A stretch of 64,000 nt of DNA from Nonomuraea sp. NEAU-A123 (GTDB lineage Bacteria > Actinomycetota > Actinomycetes > Streptosporangiales > Streptosporangiaceae), in the NCBI RefSeq assembly GCF_018603905.1, contig NZ_JAHFZZ010000006.1, forward strand, positions 310,001-374,000, given 5' to 3'. Positions 42,262 through 51,245 of the stretch are shown one piece after another. The notes below the pieces were generated by a model that worked only from the letters and a program-made list of their open reading frames with translations, ran no database searches and was not told the origin of the DNA. Each line of letters opens with the position of its first letter. Positions within the stretch are counted from its first letter, which is position 1. A program made the translations under genes and the position numbers.

Positions 42262-43878
42262 TCAGTGGACCGGGCGGCCCGTGATGGACAGCGGGGAGTC
42301 CTGCGTGGACAGTGTCGTCGCGGGCGGTTCCGTCGGGAACTGGGTGGGGCAGTGCGTTCCCGCCGCGGGCATCGTACGGTTGATCAGGTACTTCTCGATG
42401 TAGTCGCGCGCACAGGTGCTGTTGCGGAACTGACCGTGGCCGACGCCGTCGTACTCCAGGACGACCGAGCGCGGGATCTGCCGGGCGGCGGCGTAGTTCC
42501 AGGCCGCGGGGGTGGCCACGTCGTCACGCGCCTTGATGACCAGGGTCGGCGGGGTGCCGCTGATCTTGAGGCGGTGCTGCGGGTTGGACGTCTTGCCCTG
42601 CCAGTTGAGGCAGGTCGTGACGTCGCTCCAGAACGGGGACAGCTCGGTGTGCGGGGCGACGGCCTTGAGGCGACGCTTGTAGCGGTCGAGCTCGGCGAAG
42701 CTCCTGACGTTCCACTTCCAGTCGGAGCACCAGATGGCCGGGTAGGCGTAGTTGACGCCCTCGGCGGCCGACGTCGAAGCCGAGGCGGCGGCCCTGGCGG
42801 TCGTCTTCGCGTCCGCCGAAGCGGACGCCGACGGCTTGTCGGCGGCCTTCTCGGCCGCCTGGCCGGCCGCCAGTGCCTTCAGCCGCTCAGCCAGTGGGAA
42901 GAAGCCCGCCGACGGCTTGTACATCGGCTCGAACACCTCGATCCGGACCTCTTCGTCCGACAGCACGGCGCCGGTCTCCGGGTCCTTCAGGGTGCCCGCC
43001 CTGGCCTTGGCCAGCAGGTCGTCCAGGATCGCGGGGACGTTCTGGCCGTGCAGCGCGCAGGCGGCGGTCTCGCCGCACCACTTCGCGAACGCCAGGAACG
43101 AGCCCTCGAGGTCGTCGGTGGTGGTCTTCATGTACTGGTAGGCCGAGGTGATGCTGTGGTCCATGTTGGAGTCGATGGCCATCGCGCGCAGGTTCTTCGG
43201 GAACAGCTCGGCGTACTGCTGGCCGACCTGCGTGCCGTACGAGATCGCGAAGAAGCTGATCTGGCGCTCGCCGAGCGCCGCCCGGATCGAGTCCACGTCG
43301 CGTGCCACGCTGGTGGTGTCGACGTGGTCGAACAGCGGGCCGGTGCGCTCGCGGCAGTCCTTCGACAGCTTGGCGTTGAAGGCCAGCAAGTTCTGGTAGT
43401 CCGCCTCGTTGGCCGGGTAGGTCAACGGCGTCTCGTTGACCACGTCCTCGCCGCACAGGATGGGCGTGCTGAGGCCGACGCCGCGGGGGTCCACGCTGAC
43501 GATGTCGAAATACTGGCGCAGCGGGCTGTCGTCCGGGATGCCGCGGCCCATGATGTACGAGTTGAGACCGGAACCACCGGGACCACCCGGGTGCACGAAC
43601 AGCACGCCCAGCCGCTTGGCCGGGTCGAGCGCCGTCAACCGGCCGATGGCCAGGTCGATCGTCGGGCCGCCGGGCTTCGCGTAGTCCAACGGCACCTTGA
43701 TGGTCGCGCACTCACCCTTGTACGTGGTGCCGCATTCCGCCCAGCCGATCGCCGTGGGCGCCGCCTCCAGCCGCTCGGCCGAAGCGCCTGAAGCGGCTGA
43801 CTGGGCGGATGCCACCCCGGCGAGTTGGGACACGAGTGCGGCACCGGCCAGTGCCGCAGTGAACAACCGTAACCTCAC
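42262..43878 (-). CDS. Secreted tripeptidyl aminopeptidase-like alpha/beta hydrolase
   Basis: The 538-residue protein has a Sec signal peptide (LRLFTAALAGAALVSQLAGVASA). An alpha/beta-hydrolase domain follows with nucleophile Ser in AISYGTQVGQ, oxyanion segment LFVHPGGPGGSG, Asp in ARDDVATPAAW and His in DGVGHGQF. This is the Slp/tripeptidyl-peptidase family of actinobacteria that releases N-terminal tripeptides from extracellular proteins. An Ala/Ser/Lys-rich insert (about 355-385) interrupts the cap. GTG 43878 has GGGAGG about 7 bases upstream. Longer in-frame starts would destroy the signal peptide. Confidence 0.9.
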   Translation of the reverse strand: MRLRLFTAALAGAALVSQLAGVASAQSAASGASAERLEAAPTAIGWAECGTTYKGECATIKVPLDYAKPGGPTIDLAIGRLTALDPAKRLGVLFVHPGGPGGSGLNSYIMGRGIPDDSPLRQYFDIVSVDPRGVGLSTPILCGEDVVNETPLTYPANEADYQNLLAFNAKLSKDCRERTGPLFDHVDTTSVARDVDSIRAALGERQISFFAISYGTQVGQQYAELFPKNLRAMAIDSNMDHSITSAYQYMKTTTDDLEGSFLAFAKWCGETAACALHGQNVPAILDDLLAKARAGTLKDPETGAVLSDEEVRIEVFEPMYKPSAGFFPLAERLKALAAGQAAEKAADKPSASASADAKTTARAAASASTSAAEGVNYAYPAIWCSDWKWNVRSFAELDRYKRRLKAVAPHTELSPFWSDVTTCLNWQGKTSNPQHRLKISGTPPTLVIKARDDVATPAAWNYAAARQIPRSVVLEYDGVGHGQFRNSTCARDYIEKYLINRTMPAAGTHCPTQFPTEPPATTLSTQDSPLSITGRPVH

Positions 43879-43897
43879 TATCGGTCCTCCCTGATGT

Positions 43898-43917
43898 ATC
43901 GATGGGTTCCCATCGAT
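43898..43917. promoter_or_regulatory. Perfect 20-bp inverted repeat upstream of the secreted hydrolase
   Basis: ATCGATGGGTTCCCATCGAT consists of two exact 9-bp arms around TT. It lies 20-39 bp upstream of the hydrolase GTG, where it could be a repressor operator or a 5' mRNA hairpin just before the ribosome site. Confidence 0.7.
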
Positions 43918-43946
43918 CATCCTGGCGGCCGACAGTGCGGTTTGCG

Positions 43947-43977
43947 TGGCTTTACTGAGTTTGTTGGTAAAAAGCCA
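43947..43977 (-). terminator. Stem-loop after the deaminase gene
   Basis: TGGCTTTAC pairs with GTaaAAAGCCA (two-base bulge) around an 11-nt loop, starting 9 bp beyond the deaminase stop on the minus strand. It is less stable than the other terminators in the window. Confidence 0.5.
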
Positions 43978-43985
43978 TGGTCGGA

Positions 43986-44411
43986 CTAGACGTAATAGCC
44001 CTCGACCGGCACCCGCGCCTCGTCGTACAGCGCCGGTCCGTCGAGCCGCGCCCCCGCGTTCTCGCCGACCGGCTTGAGCCCGCTGAGCTGCTCGGTGGAC
44101 AGCGCGAACACCACCCGCCCGAGCCCCGACCGCTCGATGGCGGCCGAGCACATGCCGCAGGGCTGGCAGCTCGTGTACATGATGGTGGTGGCCGCGGCCT
44201 CGGGGGTGAGCTCGCGGGCCGCCCAGCGGGCCAGCTTCAGCTCGGGGTGCGCGGTGATGTCGGAGTCGCTGATGGAGGTGTTCATGTCCTCCGCGAGCAC
44301 CTCGCCGTCCGGCCCCACCAGGAGCGACCCGAACGGCGGGTTGCCCGCCGCCCGCGCCTTGGCGGCCAGCCCGATGGCCCTGCGCAGAAACTGCTCGTCG
44401 TCGTTCGTCAT
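43986..44411 (-). CDS. Cytidine/guanine deaminase-family nucleoside deaminase
   Basis: The 141-residue protein has the zinc deaminase fold: HPELKLARWA (zinc His and catalytic Glu in an HxE-type arrangement with Pro) and SCQPCGMCSAA with the PCxxC zinc cysteines. Similarity is highest to guanine deaminase or tRNA-adenosine-type proteins; the base specificity is unresolved. ATG 44411 has GGAG 5 bp upstream. ATG 44426 overlaps the upstream oxidoreductase stop and would add five residues. Confidence 0.88.
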   Translation of the reverse strand: MTNDDEQFLRRAIGLAAKARAAGNPPFGSLLVGPDGEVLAEDMNTSISDSDITAHPELKLARWAARELTPEAAATTIMYTSCQPCGMCSAAIERSGLGRVVFALSTEQLSGLKPVGENAGARLDGPALYDEARVPVEGYYV

Positions 44412-44422
44412 GATGGCTCCGT

Positions 44423-45277
44423 TCATAGGTCGTTCGCGTGAAGATCCCAGGAGGCGGCCACGGCCGCCAGAGCGTGCCAGGCCGCCTCAGGGTGACAGGT
44501 CTCCTGAGGGTCGCCGCCGAAGGGGTCGAGTACGACGGTGTCCGCGCCGAGGAGGCGTAGCTGTTCGAGGTCGTCCATGATCTGTTCGATCGTGCCCGCG
44601 CCGGCGAGCCGGTCGGGATCGGTGATCGGGCTCGTGGTGAGCCGGAGGACGATGCGCGGCATCAGCGCGGGCACCGGGCGTCCTTGCTCGCCGGCCAGGG
44701 TTTCGAGGCGGCTGACGGCTTCGCGCAGCCAGGGCAGGGTGTTCCGGAGCGGGTGCCACGGCTCGCCGAGGCGCACCGCCCGGCGCAGGCCGGCGTCGCT
44801 GTTGCCGCCGATCCAGATCGGCACCGGCCCGCCTCGGTAGTCCTCGCCGTCCGCCCAGGCGGCGCGCAGCGCGTGAAGGTACTCGTCGGTCAGCGCCCCG
44901 CGCCGGTGGAACGGCACGCCGAGCGCCTCGAACTCCTGCCGCGCCCACCCCACGCCCACACCGAGGACCAGCCGCCCCCCGCTGAGGTCGTTGAGGTTGG
45001 CGGCCATCCGGGCGACGAGCTGCGGATGCCGGTACGGCATGATGAGCACCGTGGTCCCGAGCCTGATCCGGTCGGTGATGCCCGCCAGCCAGGACAGCGT
45101 GGTGAAGGGCTCGTAGAACGGAGCCGGATACTGCTTGGCGACGTCGGGTGTCACCACCACATGGTCGGAGATCATCAGCAGGTCGAAGCCGAGGCCCTCC
45201 ACCGTCCGTGCCCAGCCGCGCAGCACGTCGGGGTTGGTGCCTGGTCCGAAGTTCGGGACATTCACGCCTATTCGCAC
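44423..45277 (-). CDS. F420-dependent LLM-class oxidoreductase
   Basis: The 284-residue luciferase-like TIM-barrel protein has LGFDLLMISDHVV, LGTTVLIMPYRHPQLVARM and LGVGVGWARQEFEALG motifs, typical of F420-dependent members of the class. Substrate unknown. It is transcribed together with the deaminase and divergently from an Lrp regulator, which may control it. The 93-bp intergenic region has no evident operator. Confidence 0.9.
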   Translation of the reverse strand: MRIGVNVPNFGPGTNPDVLRGWARTVEGLGFDLLMISDHVVVTPDVAKQYPAPFYEPFTTLSWLAGITDRIRLGTTVLIMPYRHPQLVARMAANLNDLSGGRLVLGVGVGWARQEFEALGVPFHRRGALTDEYLHALRAAWADGEDYRGGPVPIWIGGNSDAGLRRAVRLGEPWHPLRNTLPWLREAVSRLETLAGEQGRPVPALMPRIVLRLTTSPITDPDRLAGAGTIEQIMDDLEQLRLLGADTVVLDPFGGDPQETCHPEAAWHALAAVAASWDLHANDL

Positions 45278-45370
45278 CCGTGAAGGCTAGCCAATCGGTC
45301 GTGGCGGCAGGAAGGGAGTCCTCCCTGCGTACGCGACGATTGGCCGGGGAATTACCGGTATTTTGGGCGG

Positions 45371-45826
45371 ATGGCCGAAAGCCTTGACATGACGGATTGG
45401 TCGATCATCGCCGAGCTCCAGAGAGACGGGCGCGTCGCGCTCACCGAGCTGGGGCGACGGGTCAATCTCAGCCCCTCCGCGACGACCGAGCGGGTGAAGC
45501 GGCTGGAGGCGGCCGGTGTCATCACCGGCTATCGAGCCGAGGTGGATCTGGAGAAGGTCGGGTTCGCCGTGCTCGCCGTGGTGCGGCTCAAGTACCCCGG
45601 CAACCGGCACGACCCGCTGCACCGGCTGCTCGGCGAGCGCTCTGAGATCCTCGAATGCCTGCGTACGACGGGCGAAGACTGCTACCTGCTGAAGGTGGCC
45701 GCGACCTCCATGTCCCACCTCGAACAGGTCGTCGACGACCTCACCCAGTTCGGCAGCACCACCACCAACCTGGTCTACAGCCGGACGCTGCCCTATCGGG
45801 GGCCTCAGGCGCGCCCTGACCTCTGA
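45371..45826 (+). CDS. Lrp/AsnC-family regulator
   Basis: The 151-residue protein has an AsnC-type helix-turn-helix (LTELGRRVNLSPSATTERVKRLEAAGVITGYRA) and a RAM ligand domain (VRLKYPGN ... TGEDCYLLKVAATSMSHLEQVVDDL). Lrp proteins bind amino acids or related effectors and form octamers. It is divergent from the LLM oxidoreductase operon, a probable target. Its last 22 bases overlap the convergent DUF418 gene. Confidence 0.95.
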   Translation: MAESLDMTDWSIIAELQRDGRVALTELGRRVNLSPSATTERVKRLEAAGVITGYRAEVDLEKVGFAVLAVVRLKYPGNRHDPLHRLLGERSEILECLRTTGEDCYLLKVAATSMSHLEQVVDDLTQFGSTTTNLVYSRTLPYRGPQARPDL

Positions 45827-47019
45827 TGGGCGCCCCGCCCCGGCCGGCTCCAGTACGTCAGGGCGCGCAGCAGCCATTCCACCGGCCCGTACCGGTGCGA
45901 TCGCAGCCACCAGTGGCTGAGGAGGACCTGGGCCACGAAGACGGTCATCGCGATCAGCACCTCCAGCGGCGGGCTGACGCGGTCCACGAGCGCCAGGCCG
46001 TACCCGGTGAAGATCAGTGAGCAGATGAGCGACTGCCCGAGATAGTTGGACAGCGCCATTCGGCCCGGCGCCGCCAGCGCCCGCCCGATGCGCGGCAGGT
46101 ACGGCAGCAGCCGCAGGAACGTCGCCGCGTAGGCGGCGGCGAGCAGGGGAGCCGTGACCAGGTCCACGGCCTCGCCGAGGAACTTGTTCACGCTGCCGTG
46201 CCAGGCCGACAGCGTGTAGACGAACGCGCCGCCCAGTCCGACGGTGAACCCGAGCCACTGCAGCCGGCGGAGCGTGGCCGTGTGCGCCGACAGGTCGCGC
46301 AGCACGCCGAGCTTGCCGACCGCGAGCCCGATCAGGCAGGCGGCCAGTACGGCGGGCCCCTGGAAGAGCACGCGCAGCACGACGATGAGGGAGAGCTTGC
46401 GCAGGTGCTCGCCGATGATCTGAAGGCCGGAGCCGCGCAGCGCCGTGTCCGAGTGCACCGCCTCCGCGACCCCGTGCGAGACCGTCCCCGCCGTGTCCAG
46501 ACCCACCATCGCCAGCACGGCCAGCAGCACGAACCCCAGAGCCAGCAGGGACGTCAAGGCGACCGCGAGCACGACCGCGGTCCTGGGCGAGATCCTGCGG
46601 AACAGCAGCAGGGCCAGGCCCACCGCGGCGTAGGTGGTGAGAATGTCACCCGGGAACAGCAGCACGGCGTGGACCAGCCCGAGCAGGAACAACCCGGCCA
46701 GGCGGCGCAGGAACATCGGCACGAACGCCTTGCCCCGCCGTACGGCCGAGTCGACCTGCAGCGTGAAGCTGTAGCCGAACAGGAAGGAGAACAATAAGTA
46801 GAACTTGTTCTCCATGAGCAGGGTCACGGTCCACCGCACCGCCCAGTCGAGCGGAGAGACGAACGCGGGCTCGGCCATCCCGGCCATCCGGTAGCCGGAG
46901 GCCAGGAAGGCGATGTTCACGACGAGGATGCCGAGCAGCGAGAAGCCCCGCAGGGCATCAACGGAAGTGATACGCGCAGCTACGGATCGTTCGGGTGATA
47001 TGGCGGGATGTGTCCTCAT
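45805..47019 (-). CDS. DUF418 polytopic membrane protein
   Basis: The 404-residue protein has about nine to ten hydrophobic segments with the DUF418 start DALRGFSLLGILVVN, the FSFLFGYSF block and the C-terminal domain GRMALSNYLGQS ... RSHRYGPVEWLLRALTY. It belongs to the acyltransferase-3-like superfamily of uncertain function. Tyr/Trp-rich C-terminus matches the family. The 3' end overlaps the Lrp gene and its start lies 42 bp downstream of the glycan cluster. Confidence 0.93.
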   Translation of the reverse strand: MRTHPAISPERSVAARITSVDALRGFSLLGILVVNIAFLASGYRMAGMAEPAFVSPLDWAVRWTVTLLMENKFYLLFSFLFGYSFTLQVDSAVRRGKAFVPMFLRRLAGLFLLGLVHAVLLFPGDILTTYAAVGLALLLFRRISPRTAVVLAVALTSLLALGFVLLAVLAMVGLDTAGTVSHGVAEAVHSDTALRGSGLQIIGEHLRKLSLIVVLRVLFQGPAVLAACLIGLAVGKLGVLRDLSAHTATLRRLQWLGFTVGLGGAFVYTLSAWHGSVNKFLGEAVDLVTAPLLAAAYAATFLRLLPYLPRIGRALAAPGRMALSNYLGQSLICSLIFTGYGLALVDRVSPPLEVLIAMTVFVAQVLLSHWWLRSHRYGPVEWLLRALTYWSRPGRGAHQRSGRA

Positions 47020-47061
47020 CAGCGAACATCATTCCGCAAAACCTGTGAGTTTCCTGTGAAT

Positions 47062-49932
47062 CTAGTTATTTGATGCGATATAGATAAATCTCTCGATGAT
47101 CACGCCCACGGCCACGGCGAACGCCGGTATGGACACCCACAGCAACACCCTGCGCGCCTTGACCGCCCGGTTCGGCCCGTTGAGCCGGATCACCTCGTAG
47201 CCGAACATGCTCGCCCAGGTCAGAGCCAGTGCCGCGAGCCCGACCGGCGTCCATGGCGAGGTGGGGTCGCCGCGCCCCTTGTACGGCTGGGGATCCGGGA
47301 TCTCGGTGCCCTTGACGAACTTCTTCCACGTGTACAAGGCGGCGTCGCTGTTGGAGTAGACCTTCTTCACGTCCGGCGAGGCGTCCAGCGCGGCCCGGAA
47401 CCTGGCGCCCCAGTCTGCCGGGAACCCTTCGTTGAGCTGCAGGTAGCTGATCTGGCCGGTGCTGACGGCGAGATAGGTGTTGCGAGGGCTGGCCTTGAGC
47501 GTCGCCACCGCCTTGGCGATCTGCGCCGGATCTTTGTACACGAGTGCCTGGCCGTTGAAGTTGACCAGTTCGATGTCCTTCTCGCCCCACGGCAGCGTCG
47601 GGGTGACCTCGGGGCCCTCCTTGGCCGTCAGGTAGAGGACCTTGGCGCTCGGCTTGTCGTGCGCGTAGATGTAGTGCATCGCGTCGACCTCGCCGGTCGT
47701 CACCCGCTCGAACTTCTCGTTGCCGTAGCGGGCGACCAGGAACGCCCCCGCGAACAGCACCGCGAAGCAGGCCGCGAGCACGACCGACAGCTTCCTGGTC
47801 AGCTCGGGGTTGAAGCGCACGTTCCGCTTGCGGATGGGCACGGTCTCTTCGCGCACGTCCGCGCTGTCGGCGGGCAGGTTCGGGAAGAACGCGTACGCGG
47901 CCAGCAAGCAGGCGCCGGGCAGCGCGAACATGTAGATGCGCAGCCCGATCTCGCCGCCGTAGCTCTGCAGCCCCAGCGCCAGCACCGGCACGCAGAGCAG
48001 GATCAGCGCCGCCCGGTCGAACACCCCGCGCCGCAACCGCCTGAGCAGGCCGGCCGCCGCCAGCATGAGGATCACGACCAGGATGCCCAGCCGCGCCTTC
48101 AACACCATCGCGTGCGCCGGGTCGCTGCCCGCGATGCGGTCTCCGGTGTTGGTCTGCAGGTTCGTCAGAATCCTGCCCAGGCCGCCGAAGATCGCGTCGA
48201 TCTGGCCCGCCCAGAACCCCACGGTCTCGTAGCTGATCCAGGCCAGTACACCCAGGCCGAGGAAGAACGGCAGCGCCCACGTCAGCTTGGTCCGCTTGAA
48301 GATGAGGAAGGCCGTCACCACGCCGAGCATCATGAACGGCGTGATCTGGTGCGATGCCGTCGCCGCGAAGAACAGCGCGAGCAGCATCATCAGCATCAGC
48401 AGCCGGTCAGCCCGGTAGGTGCCGGTGTTGGCGATCTCGCCGGGCGTCATCGCGTCGAGGCGGCCGAGCAGCTTACGCAGCCCCTTCGGCGCGATCGGCT
48501 TGGTCCGCGGCTCCACCCGCCCGAACCAGCGCAACAGGATCGCGACAAAGGCCAGATAGAGGGCGAAGGTAAAGCCCTGCGGCGAGAAGTAGTCCTGCCC
48601 GATCCACTGCACCAGCACGAACAGCAGCGCCGCGAACCAGCGCGCCCGCGTGGTGGCCACCACCTGACGCAGGATCAGCACGAAGGGCAGCAGGTAGAGC
48701 AGGTTCGTCAGCAGCGGCGTCCACTGGAGGATCGTGGTCATGTCGGTGATGCCGGCGGCCTTCGTCACGAAGGCGAACAGCGCGAAGTAGCCCGGCCAGC
48801 CCATGCGGGCGTCGATGTTGATCGCGGTCTCGCCGGTCCGGCCGATGAAGTCGACGAAACCCGCGTGGATGTACGCCGTGGGGAACCTGGGCTCGGAGGC
48901 CACCAGCGAGCCGGCGCCGTGCAGGGCGAACGTGATGACGGCGATCTGGAACAGCAGGAGGAACTTGCGGTCCGTGCTCTGGGCGACGGTCACGAAGAAC
49001 GACACCAGCATGATCAGGATCGCGGCGAACGCGCTGGCCGGGAGGGCGGCGATCAGGCCGAGGCCGTTGATGTCGGCCGGGTTGACGCCGCGCAGCGGGC
49101 CTGGGGCGACGCGCAGGGCCAGGACGTACATGACCAGGCCCTCGACCGTGAGCAGCGCGGGGAGCCACGTGGGCGCGCTCCGCACCAACCGGCTCACCCG
49201 CCCGCCCAGCCCCGGCGCCTTGGCGGGCGCCTTGGCAGGAGTCTTGGCGGGGGCCTCGACCGGGGTCTTGGCCGGGGTGTTGACCGCGGTCTTGGCCGGG
49301 GGCTCAGCGGCAGGCCCGACGGGGGCCTTCGCTGGAGCCGGGGGAGCTTCCACGGACAGCCGCGCGACCGGCGCGGCGGCCTCCGGGACAGCCGCCTTAG
49401 GGCTGGCCGCCTCCGGGACAGCCGCCTTTGGGGCGGCTGCCTTCGGGACAGCCGGCTTTGGGGCGGCCGGATCCGGGACGGGCGCCTTCGAGGCGGCCAC
49501 CTTAGGGGCGGCCACCTCCGAGGGGGTCACCTTCGGGGCGGCCACTTTCGTCGGCACGGTCCCCGCGGCGTCGCCATCCGCGGCGGACTCGGGCGCGGAG
49601 TCCTTCGAGTCCTTCGAGGCTTCTGTGGCTGTGTCTTTTGTGCCCTCCGGGGCCTTCGGCGGCGTGCCGATGTGGAGGGTGGCAGGCAGGCGTAGCGCGG
49701 GCAGGGTGCCCGCCTCCTCCTTCTCGTCGTCACCATCGGTGACCTCGGCGGAAGAACCGGGCGCGGGGCCGTCCAGGAGCGGCAGACGCGGGATGACGCC
49801 CGTGGCATCCGGATCGAAGGCCACGCCCGTCTCCTCCTCTGTGTCGTCTGTGGAGTCGCCCATGGGCTCGGAAGAGCCCGTGATCCCCGTTGTCATGCCA
49901 TCGCCGTCACGTTGCCTCACGTTGACCATCAT
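47062..49932 (-). CDS. Large multi-pass membrane protein of the glycan cluster (GT-C/polymerase-like)
   Basis: The 956-residue protein has a soluble N-terminus: acidic residues 1-110, then an Ala/Pro/Lys repeat tract at about 115-250 built from PKAAVPEAA and PAKTP-type units. About 12-14 transmembrane helices occupy 255-720, and a C-terminal soluble region with YLTAKEGPEVTP and a final membrane helix ends it. A short extracytoplasmic loop contains DARMGWPGYFALF, as in GT-C glycosyltransferases. A polymerase or GT-C role in surface glycan synthesis is inferred from the cluster. ATG 49932 overlaps the flippase stop (ATGA). Confidence 0.75.
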   Translation of the reverse strand: MMVNVRQRDGDGMTTGITGSSEPMGDSTDDTEEETGVAFDPDATGVIPRLPLLDGPAPGSSAEVTDGDDEKEEAGTLPALRLPATLHIGTPPKAPEGTKDTATEASKDSKDSAPESAADGDAAGTVPTKVAAPKVTPSEVAAPKVAASKAPVPDPAAPKPAVPKAAAPKAAVPEAASPKAAVPEAAAPVARLSVEAPPAPAKAPVGPAAEPPAKTAVNTPAKTPVEAPAKTPAKAPAKAPGLGGRVSRLVRSAPTWLPALLTVEGLVMYVLALRVAPGPLRGVNPADINGLGLIAALPASAFAAILIMLVSFFVTVAQSTDRKFLLLFQIAVITFALHGAGSLVASEPRFPTAYIHAGFVDFIGRTGETAINIDARMGWPGYFALFAFVTKAAGITDMTTILQWTPLLTNLLYLLPFVLILRQVVATTRARWFAALLFVLVQWIGQDYFSPQGFTFALYLAFVAILLRWFGRVEPRTKPIAPKGLRKLLGRLDAMTPGEIANTGTYRADRLLMLMMLLALFFAATASHQITPFMMLGVVTAFLIFKRTKLTWALPFFLGLGVLAWISYETVGFWAGQIDAIFGGLGRILTNLQTNTGDRIAGSDPAHAMVLKARLGILVVILMLAAAGLLRRLRRGVFDRAALILLCVPVLALGLQSYGGEIGLRIYMFALPGACLLAAYAFFPNLPADSADVREETVPIRKRNVRFNPELTRKLSVVLAACFAVLFAGAFLVARYGNEKFERVTTGEVDAMHYIYAHDKPSAKVLYLTAKEGPEVTPTLPWGEKDIELVNFNGQALVYKDPAQIAKAVATLKASPRNTYLAVSTGQISYLQLNEGFPADWGARFRAALDASPDVKKVYSNSDAALYTWKKFVKGTEIPDPQPYKGRGDPTSPWTPVGLAALALTWASMFGYEVIRLNGPNRAVKARRVLLWVSIPAFAVAVGVIIERFIYIASNN

Positions 49933-51245
49933 GCGGCCCCGGACGACCCCTGAGTGACGCTAGCCTGTCGTGTATCGCCAAGAATGAGTATTTTGCGTAG
50001 AGATCTGAAGATCAAAAGTGCCATCAGGGTCTCGCTGAGCAGCAAGCCGTACCCGACCGCGTTGACTCCGGCGAACGGGAACAGCCCCAAGATCGAGACC
50101 ACCACGAGCACCGCGAGCCCGATCTGTACGCCGGCCAGTCTCCGCGCGTCACTCTGTGCCCGCAGCGCGCTCAGATAGACCTCGATCAGCACCCGCGGCA
50201 GCACGGCCAGCGCCATGAGCCGCAGCAGCGTCGTACCGATCGCCGCGAAGCCGTCCCCGAAGATGCTCAGGATGAGCGGCGCGCCCACGAGCACCACCAC
50301 GATGATCGGTACGATGATCATAAAGGCTCGCTGCAGCGCCCGGCGGCAGTTCGCGGCCAGTTGTGATCGGTCGAAGGAGCCCTCGACGGTCAGCGACACG
50401 GCCATGTTCATGGCCAGCAGTTCGATCATGCTGGCCAGCGTGTGGGCCATGGAGAAACGGCCGAACGTGGCCTCGTCCACCCGGGTCGCGACGACGGTGG
50501 GCACGAGGTAGACGATCGCCAGGATCGACAGCGTGCCGGGGAAGTCGCCGGCCAGGAACCGGCCGATCTCGCGCAGGCGCGGCGGCTCCTGGACGGTCTC
50601 GGTCCGCTTCATGTGCCGGGGGACGATGACGCCGAAGATCAGCCAGTTGACCGGGATCAGCGCGAGCGCCGTCGGCACCATCCAGGAGGTGAAGATGCCG
50701 CCGTCGGGCAGCGCGCCGGCCATCGCGACCAGCAACCCCATCTTGGCCAGGCCGAAGACCAGGTTGTTGAGCGGCACCCAGGTGGCCTGGCGCAGCCCGG
50801 TCAGCACCACGTCCTGCAACGTGAACACCGACCAGACCAGCACCGAGGCCAGGAAGAACAGTCCCGGGCCGAACCCGCCGAGCACCGAGTAGGTCTGCCC
50901 CCACAGCGGCAGGGTCAGCAGGAAGCCGAGTGCCGCCACGCCGCCGGTCGCCGCCGCCAGGCCGTACCCCCGCAGGATGAGCTCGGGGATGCGGCGGCCG
51001 GCCAGCGGCAGGAAGCGCGAGAGCGCGCCCACCAGGCCCAGCGCGGTCAGCGACGCGAACAGCCGCATCGCGGTGATCATCGCCTGGCCGCGGCCGAACT
51101 CCTCGGGCGTGTAGAAGTGGGCGGCCAGCAGCCAGTAGCCCATGCCGAGCGTCGCGGTGATCGCCGTGTTGGCCATCAGCGCGTAGCCGTTACGGAACAG
51201 TGGGCTACGGAGGTCGTGCAGGAGCCTCCCCCAGAGGTTAGACAT
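49929..51245 (-). CDS. Wzx-type polysaccharide flippase
   Basis: The 438-residue MATE/Wzx-like protein has about 12-14 helices and typical RNGYALMANTAITATLGMGYW and FYTPEEFGRGQAMI segments near the N-terminus. It would flip lipid-linked repeat units across the membrane. ATG 51245 is preferred (GAGGG about 9 bases upstream); GTG 51251 is an alternative. The start overlaps the end of the deacetylase gene, showing coupling. Confidence 0.9.
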   Translation of the reverse strand: MSNLWGRLLHDLRSPLFRNGYALMANTAITATLGMGYWLLAAHFYTPEEFGRGQAMITAMRLFASLTALGLVGALSRFLPLAGRRIPELILRGYGLAAATGGVAALGFLLTLPLWGQTYSVLGGFGPGLFFLASVLVWSVFTLQDVVLTGLRQATWVPLNNLVFGLAKMGLLVAMAGALPDGGIFTSWMVPTALALIPVNWLIFGVIVPRHMKRTETVQEPPRLREIGRFLAGDFPGTLSILAIVYLVPTVVATRVDEATFGRFSMAHTLASMIELLAMNMAVSLTVEGSFDRSQLAANCRRALQRAFMIIVPIIVVVLVGAPLILSIFGDGFAAIGTTLLRLMALAVLPRVLIEVYLSALRAQSDARRLAGVQIGLAVLVVVSILGLFPFAGVNAVGYGLLLSETLMALLIFRSLRKILILGDTRQASVTQGSSGAA

